A stretch of DNA of 64,000 nucleotides from Deltaproteobacteria bacterium (GCA_021799495.1 JAJZAI010000001.1:1-64000); one strand, 5' to 3'. Positions 17,876-27,455 are shown, counted from the stretch's first letter. Translations and numbers: made by a program. The notes: generated by a model from the letters alone, not told the origin.

Positions 17876-18059
17876 CCCAAAACTCCCCTTCGACGTTGAG
17901 ATCGGCGCGCCCCGCATCCGGCAAGCGCGCATCGACGGTTAACACAAATCCGTGCGCATCGGTTAACCGATGCTGACGGCGCGCATCTCCGCTTTTCCGA
18001 ACGCCGTCCGGTAGTGCTATTCATTAGCCCGGCTCAGGAATTCGCTCAGGAGGCCTCAC

Positions 18060-18956
18060 GTGCGCCGCGCCAAACCGATTCGTTCAGCCCTTTTCGTCCC
18101 CGGAAACCGCGAGGACCGGATCCAAAAAGCGCCGCGCTTCGGCGCCGACGCCCTGATTCTGGATCTCGAAGACGCCGTCGCCCTGCCCGACAAGCCGCGC
18201 GCGCGCGCCACCGTGCGCAAGATGGTCGAAGAGCTGGGGCGCGCCGGACAAAACGTCTTCGTGCGCGTCAACGATTTCGAAACCGGCCTGACGTGGGCCG
18301 ATCTCGACGCGGTCGTCTGCCCCGAGCTTTATTGCGTGATGCTGCCGAAGGTGACGGGACCCGAAGACGTCAAACGCTGCGACACGATTATCGAGTTTCT
18401 CGAACGCCAGCGCGGATTCGAGGTCGGAACCGTTTTGATCGATCCGGTGCTCGAAACCGCGCAGGGGATGCGTCAGGCGTACGAGGTCGCGATCGCCTCT
18501 CCGCGGGTCACGCATCTTGGCGGTCTCACCGGCAAGGACGGCGATATCGCGCGGGCGATCGGCTTTCAATGGACGCCCGAGGGGCACGAGGCGTTTTTCT
18601 ATATCTCGAAGGTCCTCCTCGACGCGCGCGCGGCCAACATCTCGTATCCGATGGGCGGCCGCGGTTGGTGGGACATTCAGGATCTCGACGGGCTGCGCGC
18701 CGAAGCGATTCGCACACGCGCCTTCGGCTATTCCGGGATGCTTTTGATCCATCCGTCGCACGTCGCGATCGTGAATGAGGTTTTCACGCCGTCGAAAGAG
18801 GAGATCGCGCACTGGAAGGAGCTGATCGCGGCGGTCGAAAAGTGCGAGGCCGAAGGCAGCTCGGTCGTGGTCGTGAACGGGATGATGGTCGATACGGCGC
18901 ACGTCAAGGTCGCGCGCGATCTGCTGAATTGGGCGCGGGAACTGGGCGTCGCCTGA
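18060..18956 (+). CDS. HpcH/HpaI-CitE family CoA-ester lyase
   Basis: A 298-aa TIM-barrel lyase: SALFVPGNREDRIQKAPRFGADALILDLEDAV at the start, VRVNDFETG, and the metal-binding ETAQGMRQAYEVA. Family members cleave malyl-CoA, citramalyl-CoA or similar beta-hydroxyacyl-CoA thioesters. A perfect AGGAGG lies 7 nt before the GTG start. The neighbouring CoA transferase, MaoC hydratase and MFS transporter suggest a CoA-dependent C4/C5 dicarboxylate route. Exact substrate unknown. Confidence 0.85.
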   Translation: MRRAKPIRSALFVPGNREDRIQKAPRFGADALILDLEDAVALPDKPRARATVRKMVEELGRAGQNVFVRVNDFETGLTWADLDAVVCPELYCVMLPKVTGPEDVKRCDTIIEFLERQRGFEVGTVLIDPVLETAQGMRQAYEVAIASPRVTHLGGLTGKDGDIARAIGFQWTPEGHEAFFYISKVLLDARAANISYPMGGRGWWDIQDLDGLRAEAIRTRAFGYSGMLLIHPSHVAIVNEVFTPSKEEIAHWKELIAAVEKCEAEGSSVVVVNGMMVDTAHVKVARDLLNWARELGVA

Positions 18957-19025
18957 GCGGAAGGCGATTGGCGGCCAAACCGGGCCGACCCGCGAGATCG
19001 CGGATCGGCCGCCAAGCGTCCCCGA

Positions 19026-19478
19026 TCAGGCCGGCTTGCGCCGCATCATGCCGGCGCGGCGCGCCTTGACCACGACTTCGCCGCGTTGATTGACGCCGCG
19101 ATGCTCGAACATGACCACGCCCCACTGCGGACGCGATTTCGATTCGCGCACTTCGACAATTTCGGTCTCGGCGGTAATCGTGTCGCCGATAAACACCGGC
19201 TTCGGAAATTCGGTTTTCTCGAAGCCGAGGTTGCCGACCGTCGTGCCCAGCGTCAGCTCGCCGACCGACAATCCCACCACCAGGCCGAGAGTGAAAATCG
19301 AATTGACCAGCCGCTGGCCGAATTCAGCCTTTTTGGAAAATTCGGCGTCAAGATGAAGCGGCTGCGGATTCATGGTGAGCGTCGAAAACAGCAGGTTGTC
19401 GGTTTCGGTCACGGTGCGGCTCGGCTGATGCTTGAACACGTCGCCGACACGGAACTCTTCGAAATATTTGCCAGCCAT
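19026..19478 (-). CDS. MaoC-family (R)-specific enoyl-CoA hydratase
   Basis: A 150-aa hot-dog-fold hydratase: [42 protein letters not shown], with the Asn/His pair of the MaoC active site, and [23 protein letters not shown]. The NPQPLHLD variant is typical of mesaconyl-/itaconyl-CoA-type hydratases rather than of PhaJ. It is the probable downstream partner of the MFS gene (about 80 nt gap, same strand) and converges on the lyase gene. Confidence 0.88.
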   Translation of the reverse strand: MAGKYFEEFRVGDVFKHQPSRTVTETDNLLFSTLTMNPQPLHLDAEFSKKAEFGQRLVNSIFTLGLVVGLSVGELTLGTTVGNLGFEKTEFPKPVFIGDTITAETEIVEVRESKSRPQWGVVMFEHRGVNQRGEVVVKARRAGMMRRKPA

Positions 19479-19557
19479 AAAAGCCTCGCGGATCTTTGAA
19501 GTCGCGTAAGTGATAGCAGAATCGCCGCGGCGCCCGCGAGTCCGCGCGCAAAGCGCG

Positions 19558-20907
19558 CTACGCGTGCCGCCGCCCGGCTTCGTCGATTTCCAGATTGGCG
19601 ATCGCGGCGGTTTCCGGAGAAAGCTGCTCCAGCGTTTTGCCCCGCGTCTCGGGCACGAAAAACAGAACCAGCACGACGCCGATCAACGGTCCCGCCGCGA
19701 ACATCGACGCGGCCTTGCCCAATCCGCCCATCGGTCCCGCAAGCAGGCCCGCCGCCAACGGCGCAAGCGTCCATCCGAGCTGTCCGAAAACCTGCACCGT
19801 CAGGCTGTAACCGGTGGCGCGCGCCCCGGTGGGAAACAGCTCCGACGAGAGCGCCGAAATCGCCGTGCGCGCGGCCTGGTAGGCGAACATCGTCGCCATC
19901 ATCGCCGCCAGAATCGCGCGGTCGTTCGCGGCGCGAAACAGCGCGTACATCGCCGCCGACGACGCCAGGAAAAAAACTGTGGTCGTGGCGCGCCGTCCTA
20001 TCCGGTCGAGCAGGCTGCCGCAAATCAGCGTGCCGAACGTGCCCATCAGGTAAGCGAGCACAATCGCGCCCCCGATCGCGCTGGAACTCCAGTGATGGTC
20101 GCGCTTGGCGTACAGGCTGAAGAACGAAATCGTCGGGCCTCCGACCAGCCCGATCGAATTGCAGAGCGCCGCCACGATCAGCAGGCGCGTCCGGTACGGC
20201 CCGGCGTCGCAACTGAAACAGCGGCGCATCGGCGCAAACATCCCCGCCCGCGCCGCGGCCTCCGGGCCGTTGCGGGCCGCCTGAAATCGCGCGGTTTCGC
20301 GCAAACCCCTCCTCAGCCACGCGACGGCCATCAGCGGCGCAATCCCGATCAGGTACATCCCCCGCCAGCCCCATCGCGTTTCCGCAACCCAGCCATACAG
20401 CAGTCCCGCGGCGGCCACCCCGATAAAAGCGACCATGTGCAGGATCGAGATTGCGCGTCCGCGCGCCTCGTCGGGAAATTCTTCCGAAATTATCGTCACC
20501 GCCAGGCAGAACTCGGCCGCCAGAAATACCTGCGATCCGCTTTGAAACAGCGTGAACGTGACCATGCCGGACGAAATCGCCGTGAGCAGAGTGAAAAACG
20601 CATAAATCAAAACCGTCGTGGAAATGACGGGCTTGCGCCCATAGCGATCGGCCAGCGTGACGACGAAAAACGACATGATGCCGCCGACCCGCACGATCGT
20701 GGCGATCGCGCCGATCGCCGCGTTGCCCAGATGGAAGGTGCGGGCGATATCCGGCGTGCACAAATGGAAGATCGTGATGTCGTAACCTTCGAAGACCGTC
20801 GCCGACATGAGCATCGCCAGCAGCGACCACAGGTACCGGCGCGACGGCGCGGCCGGCGTCCGGAACGGGCTATCTTTCATTTCTCCGCTTAAGCTCGCAG
20901 CATCCAT
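19558..20907 (-). CDS. MFS transporter (acid or sugar porter type)
   Basis: About 449 aa with 12 hydrophobic segments. It has the loop 2-3 motif LADRYGRKP and the C-terminal [11 protein letters not shown]. The first helix contains [11 protein letters not shown], like the GYD element of aromatic-acid/H+ symporters. A long central loop follows helix 6. It probably imports an organic acid for the adjacent CoA-dependent genes. Possible starts are GTG 20925 and ATG 20907; neither has a strong SD, so the start is uncertain. Confidence 0.8.
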   Translation of the reverse strand: MDAASLSGEMKDSPFRTPAAPSRRYLWSLLAMLMSATVFEGYDITIFHLCTPDIARTFHLGNAAIGAIATIVRVGGIMSFFVVTLADRYGRKPVISTTVLIYAFFTLLTAISSGMVTFTLFQSGSQVFLAAEFCLAVTIISEEFPDEARGRAISILHMVAFIGVAAAGLLYGWVAETRWGWRGMYLIGIAPLMAVAWLRRGLRETARFQAARNGPEAAARAGMFAPMRRCFSCDAGPYRTRLLIVAALCNSIGLVGGPTISFFSLYAKRDHHWSSSAIGGAIVLAYLMGTFGTLICGSLLDRIGRRATTTVFFLASSAAMYALFRAANDRAILAAMMATMFAYQAARTAISALSSELFPTGARATGYSLTVQVFGQLGWTLAPLAAGLLAGPMGGLGKAASMFAAGPLIGVVLVLFFVPETRGKTLEQLSPETAAIANLEIDEAGRRHA

Positions 20908-20925
20908 TTTGGAGTGGCGGCGCAC

Positions 20926-21236
20926 GGATCGCGGCGGCCGCGGATTTCAGCCCGCCTAACCTTTCAAATCGAAATCGGAGCCGCAAGCGCTCCCCATCCG
21001 GGCGCGCATCGCCGCTTGCGCGCCAACCACGCGCGCGACCCGGCCCGCCGCGCTCTCATGAAGATCAGCCTTTGATTCGCCGCGCGCAATCCGGAAGGTC
21101 GGTCCGCCGCCGCGCGAAAATGGCGCCCGATCGGCCCGCGCAAGCTGGCTGGAAAAGCGATCTGGACGGGATTATACTTATGTTCGGTATATCCTGAAAT
21201 TAGCGCGACTTCTGTTTTGAAAGGCCTCGGACAATC
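20926..21236. other. Divergent intergenic region, MFS / cupredoxin
   Basis: About 310 bases with no convincing ORF. The AT-richer part GGATTATACTTATGTTCGGTATATCC (around 21168-21195) probably holds promoter elements for the cupredoxin gene, but no clear -35/-10 pair can be assigned. Confidence 0.4.
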
Positions 21237-21632
21237 ATGATCAAACACTCGATGCTAACCCTGGCCGCCGCTGGCGCGGCGCTCTCTCTGGCATTTTGCG
21301 CGCCCCGGGCGCGCGCCGCGGACAAAACTGTGGTGGTGACGATGACTGACAAGCCGCCGATGTATCATCCCGACAACCTAAAGATTCCCGTAGGCACGAC
21401 CGTCGAATGGCAAAACACGGCGAAGACGCTGCACGACGTCACCACCGATGCGGATTCGGCGCAGAATCCGGCCGACGTGAAGCTGCCGCCGGGAGCGAAG
21501 TCCTTCGATTCCGGGTTCATGCAGCCCGGCGCTTCGTACAAGTACACCTTCACCGTGCCCGGCGAGTACACCTACGTCTGCATACCGCATGAAAAAGACC
21601 ACATGGTCGGCCACATCACGGTGACGAAGTAA
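21237..21632 (+). CDS. Exported plastocyanin-like cupredoxin
   Basis: A 131-aa protein with a Sec signal peptide (hydrophobic core then ARAADK, cleavage near residue 28). The type 1 copper site is complete: His in KTLHDVTT, then Cys, His and Met in YVCIPHEKDHM. It is a small blue copper electron carrier of the periplasm. It stands alone, with a terminator-like hairpin right after it. Partner unknown; the copper site could also serve storage or sensing. Confidence 0.88.
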   Translation: MIKHSMLTLAAAGAALSLAFCAPRARAADKTVVVTMTDKPPMYHPDNLKIPVGTTVEWQNTAKTLHDVTTDADSAQNPADVKLPPGAKSFDSGFMQPGASYKYTFTVPGEYTYVCIPHEKDHMVGHITVTK

Positions 21633-21639
21633 TTCACTC

Positions 21640-21662
21640 CGGGCCGCTTTCCGCGCGGCCCG
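21640..21662 (+). terminator. Terminator-like hairpin after the cupredoxin gene
   Basis: CGGGCCGC-tttccgc-GCGGCCCG: an 8-bp GC stem with a 7-nt loop, followed by a pyrimidine-rich tract (CGTCTTCTTTCC). It starts 7 nt after the stop codon. Confidence 0.55.
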
Positions 21663-21842
21663 ATGCGTCTTCTTTCCCGCAATTGGCGCGCCGATCGTAT
21701 TTTTCGATCGGCCGGCTTGCCATTCCGTCATGCCATTTTCGCCGCGGCGAGAGTCCTCCACGCGGCTTGCTTTGTTTGCCGAATCGCGTGAATGATCCGT
21801 TGTTTCCCTGCGGCTTCGCGGGATTGAGGGAGCGTGTTCAAT

Positions 21843-24800
21843 ATGATTCCCAGGCGCCTGTTGATCGCCAACCGCGGCGAAATCGCGATCCGCGTGATTC
21901 GCGCCGCCGCCGAGATGGAAATTCACACAATCGCCGTCTTTTCCGAAGATGACGCCCGTTCCCTGCACGTCCGCAAAGCCGACGAAGCGCGGCCGCTGCG
22001 CGGCGCCGGCGTCGCTCCCTATCTCGATATCGAACAGATTGTCGCGATCGCGAAGGACGCCGACGCCGACGCGATTCATCCCGGCTACGGCTTTCTCAGC
22101 GAGAACGCGAACTTCGCCCGCCGCGCCGCCGAGGCCGGAATCGTGTTTGTCGGCCCGCGTCCCGAAGTGCTCGATCTCTTCGGCGACAAGGTGCGCGCGC
22201 GTTCGCTCGCCGAACGCGCCGGCGTTCCCGTATTGCCCGGCACGGGCGGTCCCGCGAGCCTCGCCGGCGCGCGCGAGTTTCTCGCGTCGCTCGGCGCCGG
22301 CGCCGCGATCATGATCAAGGCGGTCGCGGGCGGCGGCGGCCGCGGGATGCGCGCGGTGTACCGCCCGGAGGATCTCGAGGAGGCGTACGCGCGTTGCCAG
22401 TCCGAGGCGCGCGCCGCTTTCGGCAATCCCGAAGTTTACGCCGAGCGCCTGATCCCGCGCGCCCGCCATATCGAAGTGCAGGTGCTCGGCGACGGTAGCG
22501 GCAGCGTGAGCCATCTCTGGGAGCGCGAATGCACGATTCAGCGGCGCAATCAGAAAATCGTTGAAATCGCGCCCAGCCCCGGTCTTCATCCCGGCCTGCG
22601 CGATCGCCTCGCCGCGGCGGCGATCCGGCTGGCCGAAGAGGTCGGCTACGACAACCTCGGCACCTTCGAGTTTCTCATCGACGCCGACGACGGCCGCGCC
22701 GACGCGTCCTTTTTCTTCATCGAGGCGAATCCGCGCCTGCAGGTCGAACATACCGTGACCGAAGAGGTCACCGGCGTCGATCTGGTCAAGACGCAACTCG
22801 AACTCGCCGGCGGCCGCACCCTCGCCGATCTGGGCTTGCTGCAGGCGGACATCGCCAAACCGCGCGGCTTTGCGATCCAGCTCCGCATCAACATGGAATC
22901 GATGCAGCCGGACGGATCGGCGAAGCCCGCCGGGGGAACGATCGCCGCGTTCGAGCCGCCGTCCGGCCCCGGCTTGCGCGTCGATTCGTTCGCCTACGCC
23001 GGCTATGCGACCAGTCCGCGCTTCGATTCGCTGCTCGCCAAGCTGATCGCGCATTCGCCCGCGCCGCATTTCGCCGAGGCCGTGCGCAAGGCGCGCCGCG
23101 CGCTCGCCGAGTTCCGCATCGAGGGCGTCGCTGTCAATCTGGGCTTTCTGCGCGCGCTGGTCGAACATCCGGAATTCGCGGCGAACCATTTGTATACGCG
23201 CTTTATCGAGGACCACATCGCCGAACTTGTCGCCGCCGCCAGCGCGAGCCATCGCCCGCTTTATTTTGAATCTCCCGCCGCGCCGGGCCCCGCGCAGTCG
23301 CGCCCGCCGATCCGCGCCGGCGCGAAAATCGATTCCAGCGATCCGCTCGCCGTGCTCCATCACGGCAAGTCCGGCGATCCTGCGTCCGCCGTCGCCGCCG
23401 CCGAGCCAGCGCCGCCGATGCTCGCCAACGGCCACGATCTCGAAGCGCCGGACGGCACGATCGCCGTCGCCGCGCCGATTCAGGGCACGATCGTTTCGAT
23501 CGACGCCGCCGAGGGCGACGCGATCCATCGCGGCGGCCAGTTGCTCGTGATGGAAGCGATGAAGATGGAGCACGTGATCAAGGCGCCGGCGAGCGGCATC
23601 GTGCGCCGCCTGGCCGTCGCCGCCGGCGACGCCGTGTTCGAAGGCGCCGCGCTCGCTTTCATCGAGCCGTCGGAAGTCGGCGCGCTCGCAGCGGCCGAGC
23701 AGGAGGTCGTCGATCTCGATTATATCCGGCCCGACCTTGCGGAAGTTTACGAGCGCCACGAAATCGGCCTCGACGCCAACCGGCCCGACGCGGTCGCGCG
23801 CCGCCGCAAGACCGGCCAGCGCACCGCGCGCGAAAATATCAACGACCTGTGCGATCCGGGCAGTTTCGTCGAATACGGCCCGCTCGTGATCGCCGCGCAG
23901 CGCCGCCGCCGTTCGATCGACGATTTGATCCAGCGCACTCCCGCCGACGGCATGGTCGTCGGCATCGGCCGCGTCAACGGCGACCTTTTCGGCGGCCGCG
24001 CCGCGCAATGCATCGCGATGTCCTACGACTACACCGTGCTGGCCGGCACGCAGGGCACACAAAACCATCGCAAGAAAGATCGGATGTTCGAGCTGGCGGC
24101 GAAGATGCGCCTGCCGATCGTCATCTTCGCCGAAGGCGGCGGCGGCCGGCCCGGCGACACCGATGGCGTCAGCCCCACCGGCCTCGATTGTCCCGCGTTT
24201 CATCTGTTCGGACGCCTGAGCGGCCTGGTGCCGCTGGTCGGCATCACGTCGGGCCGATGCTTCGCGGGCAACGCCGCACTGCTCGGATGCTGCGACCTGG
24301 TCATCGCGACGCGCGGATCGAATATCGGGATGGGCGGGCCGGCGATGATCGAGGGCGGCGGCCTCGGCATTTTCAGGCCCGAAGAGGTCGGCCCGATGGA
24401 GGTGCAGGCGCCGAACGGCGTCGTCGATATCGCCGTCGCCGACGAAGCCGAGGCGGTCGCGGTCGCGCGCCGCTACCTGTCTTATTTCCAGGGTCCGCTC
24501 GAACGATGGGAAGCCGCCGACCAGCGCCTGCTGCGCGGCCTGATCCCGGAAAACCGGCTGCGCATCTACGAAGTCCGCTCGGTGGTCGAAACCCTCGCCG
24601 ACGCCGGCTCGGTGCTCGAAATCCGGCGCAGCTTCGGCCTCGGGATGATCACGGCGCTGGCGCGCATCGAAGGCCGCCCGGTCGGCATCGTCGCCAACAA
24701 CCCCGCCCATCTGGCGGGCGCGATCGATTCCGCCGCGGCGGACAAGGCCTCGCGCTTCATGCAACTTTGCGACGCGCATGACATCCCGCTGATCTTCCTG

Positions 24801-25280
24801 TGCGACACGCCCGGCATCATGGTCGGCCCCGAGGTCGAAAAGACCGCGCTGGTGCGCCACGCCTCGCGGATGTTCGTCACGGGCGCCAACCTGACCGTGC
24901 CAAACTGCACGATAATCCTGCGCAAAGGCTACGGTCTGGGCGCGCAGGCGATGGCCGCGGGCAGCTTCAAGGCGCCGGCGTTCACGGTCGCATGGCCGAC
25001 CGGAGAATTCGGCGGGATGGGCCTCGAAGGCGCGGTGAAGCTCGGCTATCGCAACGAGCTCGCGGCGGAAACCGATCCGGACAAGCGCAAGAAGTTATTT
25101 GATGAGATGGTCGCGCGGATGTATCAGCACGGCAAGGCCGTCAATATCTCATCCGCGTTCGAAATCGACGACGTGATCGATCCGGCCGATTCGCGCAAAT
25201 GGATCATGGCGATGCTCAAGTCGGCGCCGGCCCCGCTGCCGCGCGAGGGCAAAAAACGCCCCAACATCGACACCTGGTAG
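21843..25280 (+). CDS. Single-chain biotin-dependent acyl-CoA carboxylase (BC-BCCP-CT fusion)
   Basis: About 1145 aa carrying all parts of an acyl-CoA carboxylase. Residues 1-450 are biotin carboxylase (RRLLIANRGEIAIRVIRAA, ATP loop AVAGGGGRGM, HPGYGFLSENANFA). The biotin carrier EAMKMEH is near residue 580. Residues 650-1145 are the fused N and C carboxyltransferase domains (GTQGTQNHRKKDRMFE, FLCDTPGIMVGPEVE). This order resembles the long-chain/single-chain acyl-CoA carboxylases rather than split acetyl- or propionyl-CoA carboxylase. ATG 21843 is preferred over GTG 21834 for its spacing from GAGGGAG. Substrate chain length cannot be read from sequence. Confidence 0.92.
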   Translation: MIPRRLLIANRGEIAIRVIRAAAEMEIHTIAVFSEDDARSLHVRKADEARPLRGAGVAPYLDIEQIVAIAKDADADAIHPGYGFLSENANFARRAAEAGIVFVGPRPEVLDLFGDKVRARSLAERAGVPVLPGTGGPASLAGAREFLASLGAGAAIMIKAVAGGGGRGMRAVYRPEDLEEAYARCQSEARAAFGNPEVYAERLIPRARHIEVQVLGDGSGSVSHLWERECTIQRRNQKIVEIAPSPGLHPGLRDRLAAAAIRLAEEVGYDNLGTFEFLIDADDGRADASFFFIEANPRLQVEHTVTEEVTGVDLVKTQLELAGGRTLADLGLLQADIAKPRGFAIQLRINMESMQPDGSAKPAGGTIAAFEPPSGPGLRVDSFAYAGYATSPRFDSLLAKLIAHSPAPHFAEAVRKARRALAEFRIEGVAVNLGFLRALVEHPEFAANHLYTRFIEDHIAELVAAASASHRPLYFESPAAPGPAQSRPPIRAGAKIDSSDPLAVLHHGKSGDPASAVAAAEPAPPMLANGHDLEAPDGTIAVAAPIQGTIVSIDAAEGDAIHRGGQLLVMEAMKMEHVIKAPASGIVRRLAVAAGDAVFEGAALAFIEPSEVGALAAAEQEVVDLDYIRPDLAEVYERHEIGLDANRPDAVARRRKTGQRTARENINDLCDPGSFVEYGPLVIAAQRRRRSIDDLIQRTPADGMVVGIGRVNGDLFGGRAAQCIAMSYDYTVLAGTQGTQNHRKKDRMFELAAKMRLPIVIFAEGGGGRPGDTDGVSPTGLDCPAFHLFGRLSGLVPLVGITSGRCFAGNAALLGCCDLVIATRGSNIGMGGPAMIEGGGLGIFRPEEVGPMEVQAPNGVVDIAVADEAEAVAVARRYLSYFQGPLERWEAADQRLLRGLIPENRLRIYEVRSVVETLADAGSVLEIRRSFGLGMITALARIEGRPVGIVANNPAHLAGAIDSAAADKASRFMQLCDAHDIPLIFLCDTPGIMVGPEVEKTALVRHASRMFVTGANLTVPNCTIILRKGYGLGAQAMAAGSFKAPAFTVAWPTGEFGGMGLEGAVKLGYRNELAAETDPDKRKKLFDEMVARMYQHGKAVNISSAFEIDDVIDPADSRKWIMAMLKSAPAPLPREGKKRPNIDTW

Positions 25281-25289
25281 GACTTGAAT

Positions 25290-25309
25290 GCGAACCGGCC
25301 GTGGTTCGC
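25290..25309. terminator. Hairpin between convergent carboxylase and DUF983 genes
   Basis: GCGAACC-ggccgt-GGTTCGC: a 7-bp stem with a 6-nt loop. It lies 9 nt after the carboxylase stop and is followed by AGATTTTAG. It is placed to end transcription from both sides. Confidence 0.5.
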
Positions 25310-25323
25310 CAGATTTTAGAGAG

Positions 25324-25842
25324 TTACTTCGCCTGTTCGGGGGCGACTTCGATCTCGCCAGTGACGAACAGGAACATCGTCCACAGGCTGCGCGACCACG
25401 GCATGATCGCGATTCCGCCGAACGCCGCGATCGCCCCCGTGATCGCGAGCTGAGCCGCCACCGAATAGCTGAAATAGACCAGCACCGCCCACGTGTAGAG
25501 CGACGCCGCCAGCGCGAAGATGAAATCGATCAGCATCGGCCCGGTCCATTCGCCCTCGTTCTTCCAGAACACCGCGCCGCATCCCGAACAATTCTGATTC
25601 ATGTGGAAATAGCCGTGCAGAACGTCGCCGCGGCCGCAAATCGGACACTTGCGGCGCATCGCGCGCCAGAACAACACGCCCGCGGCCGGCCGCGCGACCG
25701 GCTGCGCCTTCGGCTGTTCATGCCGATTGCCGTAGTCCTGCGCCGCCATCCCGATCATCAGATAAACCGAAATCAGCGTCAGCAGTCCCACCACCGTGAT
25801 GGTCAGAAAAATCGTTATGCCAAGCGTTTGGTCCGTCGTCAT
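25324..25842 (-). CDS. DUF983 membrane protein with zinc ribbon
   Basis: A 172-aa protein. An N-terminal helix (about 8-32) precedes a zinc-ribbon-like stretch (RKCPICGRGDVLHGYF ... NCSGCGAVFWKNEGE) and two further helices, the DUF983 layout. The function of the family is unknown, though members often lie near respiratory genes. The start lies inside an AT-rich inverted repeat. There is no SD. Confidence 0.8.
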   Translation of the reverse strand: MTTDQTLGITIFLTITVVGLLTLISVYLMIGMAAQDYGNRHEQPKAQPVARPAAGVLFWRAMRRKCPICGRGDVLHGYFHMNQNCSGCGAVFWKNEGEWTGPMLIDFIFALAASLYTWAVLVYFSYSVAAQLAITGAIAAFGGIAIMPWSRSLWTMFLFVTGEIEVAPEQAK

Positions 25843-25865
25843 GATATTTGTAAAATTAATATCAT
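25841..25865. promoter_or_regulatory. AT-rich inverted repeat covering the DUF983 start codon
   Basis: ATGATATT-tgtaaaatt-AATATCAT: 8-bp perfect arms around a 9-nt spacer. The first arm overlaps the start codon of the minus-strand gene. It could be an operator or an mRNA hairpin limiting initiation. No SD is visible beside it. Confidence 0.4.
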
Positions 25866-25913
25866 AAATTCTTGAATTAAGCTACTACTAATACGCCGTT
25901 CGGCCTTTTGCGC

Positions 25914-26645
25914 TCACGCCAGATGGCGCCCGCCGTCAACCCGGATGCATTCGCCCGTAATGAATTCGGTTTCGATCAAAAACAGCGCCGTCCTCGCGAT
26001 CTCTTCCGCCCCGCCCCAGCGCCTGAGCGGCGTCGCGCCCAGCACCTCGGCGTTTTCTTGGGCGGTCAGATCGGGCGGCGACAGAATCGGCCCCGGCGCG
26101 ATCGCGTTGACCAGAATTTCCGGCGCGAACTCCAGCGCCATGCTTTCAGTCAGTCCAATCACGGCGGCTTTGGAGCTGTAGTAGGGAATATAGCCCTTGT
26201 AGAGCGGCCGGCCGCTGGCGGGCAGCCAGTCGGCGACGTTGATAATCCTGCCCGCGCCGGCGGCTTTCATATGCGGCGCGGCGTGGCGCGCGAAAAGAAA
26301 GATGCTGCGCGCGTTGGCGTCGAACGCCGCGGTCCAATCCGGAGCGCCCGGATTCGGCGTCTGCATGTACGTCGAGGCCATGTTGATCAGGATGTCGAGC
26401 CGGCCGAGCCGCTCGGCGATTTGCGCGACCGCCGCGCGCACCTGTTCCTCGTCGGTCGCGTCCGCCCGCACCGCAGCCGCGGCGACGCCGGAGGCGCGCG
26501 CCGATGCGGCCGTCGCCTCGGCTTCCGCGCGTGACGCGCGCCAGGTGACGCCGATCGCGCATCCGCGCGCGGCCAGCGCCTGCGCGACCACGCGACCAAT
26601 CCGCGCGCCGCCCGTGATCAACGCCGCCTTGCCTTTTGGGTCCAA
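25914..26645 (-). CDS. SDR-family oxidoreductase, pteridine reductase-like
   Basis: A 243-aa short-chain dehydrogenase. TGGARIG (residues 11-17) replaces the usual TGxxxGIG, followed by ILINMASTY in place of NNAG, and YYSSKAA. The TGGARRIG/NNAS-type variants occur in pteridine reductases and FolM dihydromonapterin reductases, so reduced pterin is a possible substrate. A distant PTPS-type gene in this window would fit but is not adjacent. The start is TTG at 26645. Confidence 0.78.
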   Translation of the reverse strand: MDPKGKAALITGGARIGRVVAQALAARGCAIGVTWRASRAEAEATAASARASGVAAAAVRADATDEEQVRAAVAQIAERLGRLDILINMASTYMQTPNPGAPDWTAAFDANARSIFLFARHAAPHMKAAGAGRIINVADWLPASGRPLYKGYIPYYSSKAAVIGLTESMALEFAPEILVNAIAPGPILSPPDLTAQENAEVLGATPLRRWGGAEEIARTALFLIETEFITGECIRVDGGRHLA

Positions 26646-26688
26646 CTGTTTTCGCGCCTCTCGTTCGTGATTATGCTCGCGTTAGCCG

Positions 26689-27384
26689 ATGCGATCGACG
26701 CACGCCCATTCTTTCATTTCGCCCACCGCGCCGCGGCCTGAAAATTCCGGGGGCGCGCAGGCGAATCCGGAATCTCGGAGCGCGTCCGGAGCGAAATTGC
26801 CGCGCTCGTTCTACGCGCGTCCGGTCCTGACCGTCGCCCGCGATTGTATCGGCAAAATTCTCGTCCATCGCACCGCCGAAGGCGAAACCGCCGGACGCAT
26901 CGTGGAGGCCGAAGCTTATCGCGGACCGCTCGATCGCGCCGCGCACAGCTCACGCGGCCTGACCCGGCGCACGGCGGCGATGTTCGGTCCTCCGGGACAC
27001 GCCTACGTCTATTTTCTCTACGGCGTCTGCTGGGCGTTCAATATCGTCGCCGCCAGCGAAGGCGAACCGCACGCGGTGCTGATTCGCGCGCTCGAACCGG
27101 TTCGCGGCGCCGATCTCATGGCGGTGCGGCGGCGGAAAACCGCGCACGATCGCGAACTCACGAACGGTCCCGGCAAGCTAACACAGGCAATGGCGATTAC
27201 CGGCGCCGACTACGGCCGCGACCTTTGCGGCGATTCGCTCTATCTCGAAACGGCGGCGATTCCATGCGGACGGATCGGCCGCTCCGCGCGAATCAATGTC
27301 GCTTACGCCGGCCGATGGGCCGGACGGCCGTGGCGATTTTACGAGCGCGGCAATCGCTACGTATCCGTCGCGCCGCGCGCCTGA
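26689..27384 (+). CDS. 3-methyladenine DNA glycosylase (AAG/MPG type)
   Basis: A 231-aa protein of the eukaryote-like alkyladenine glycosylase family: GRIVEAEAYRGPLDRAAHSSRGLTRRTAAMFGPPGHAYVYFLYGVCWAFNIV. It contains the catalytic Glu (VEAEAY) and the intercalating Tyr region. It removes alkylated purines and hypoxanthine from DNA. The first 36 residues are not typical; a TTG at 26797 (LPRSFY) would give a normal N-terminus. It is the last host gene before the transposon. Confidence 0.92.
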   Translation: MRSTHAHSFISPTAPRPENSGGAQANPESRSASGAKLPRSFYARPVLTVARDCIGKILVHRTAEGETAGRIVEAEAYRGPLDRAAHSSRGLTRRTAAMFGPPGHAYVYFLYGVCWAFNIVAASEGEPHAVLIRALEPVRGADLMAVRRRKTAHDRELTNGPGKLTQAMAITGADYGRDLCGDSLYLETAAIPCGRIGRSARINVAYAGRWAGRPWRFYERGNRYVSVAPRA

Positions 27385-27416
27385 ACGGAACGAACCGTCT
27401 GGGCACGCCCGTCCGT

Positions 27417-27455
27417 GCAGTGCCCTAATTTGGGCATTAACATACTTGACGAACC
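27417..27455 (+). repeat. Left terminal inverted repeat
   Basis: Begins GCAGTGCCCTAATTTGGGCA and ends TACTTGACGAACC. It contains the -35 hexamer of the transposase promoter. Confidence 0.88.

Noticed and set aside
21378-24860. 1160-aa minus-strand ORF opposite the acyl-CoA carboxylase
   Set aside because: It is a GC-driven shadow. The plus strand carries a complete, motif-rich carboxylase, while this frame is Arg/Asp/Ala-rich without motifs.
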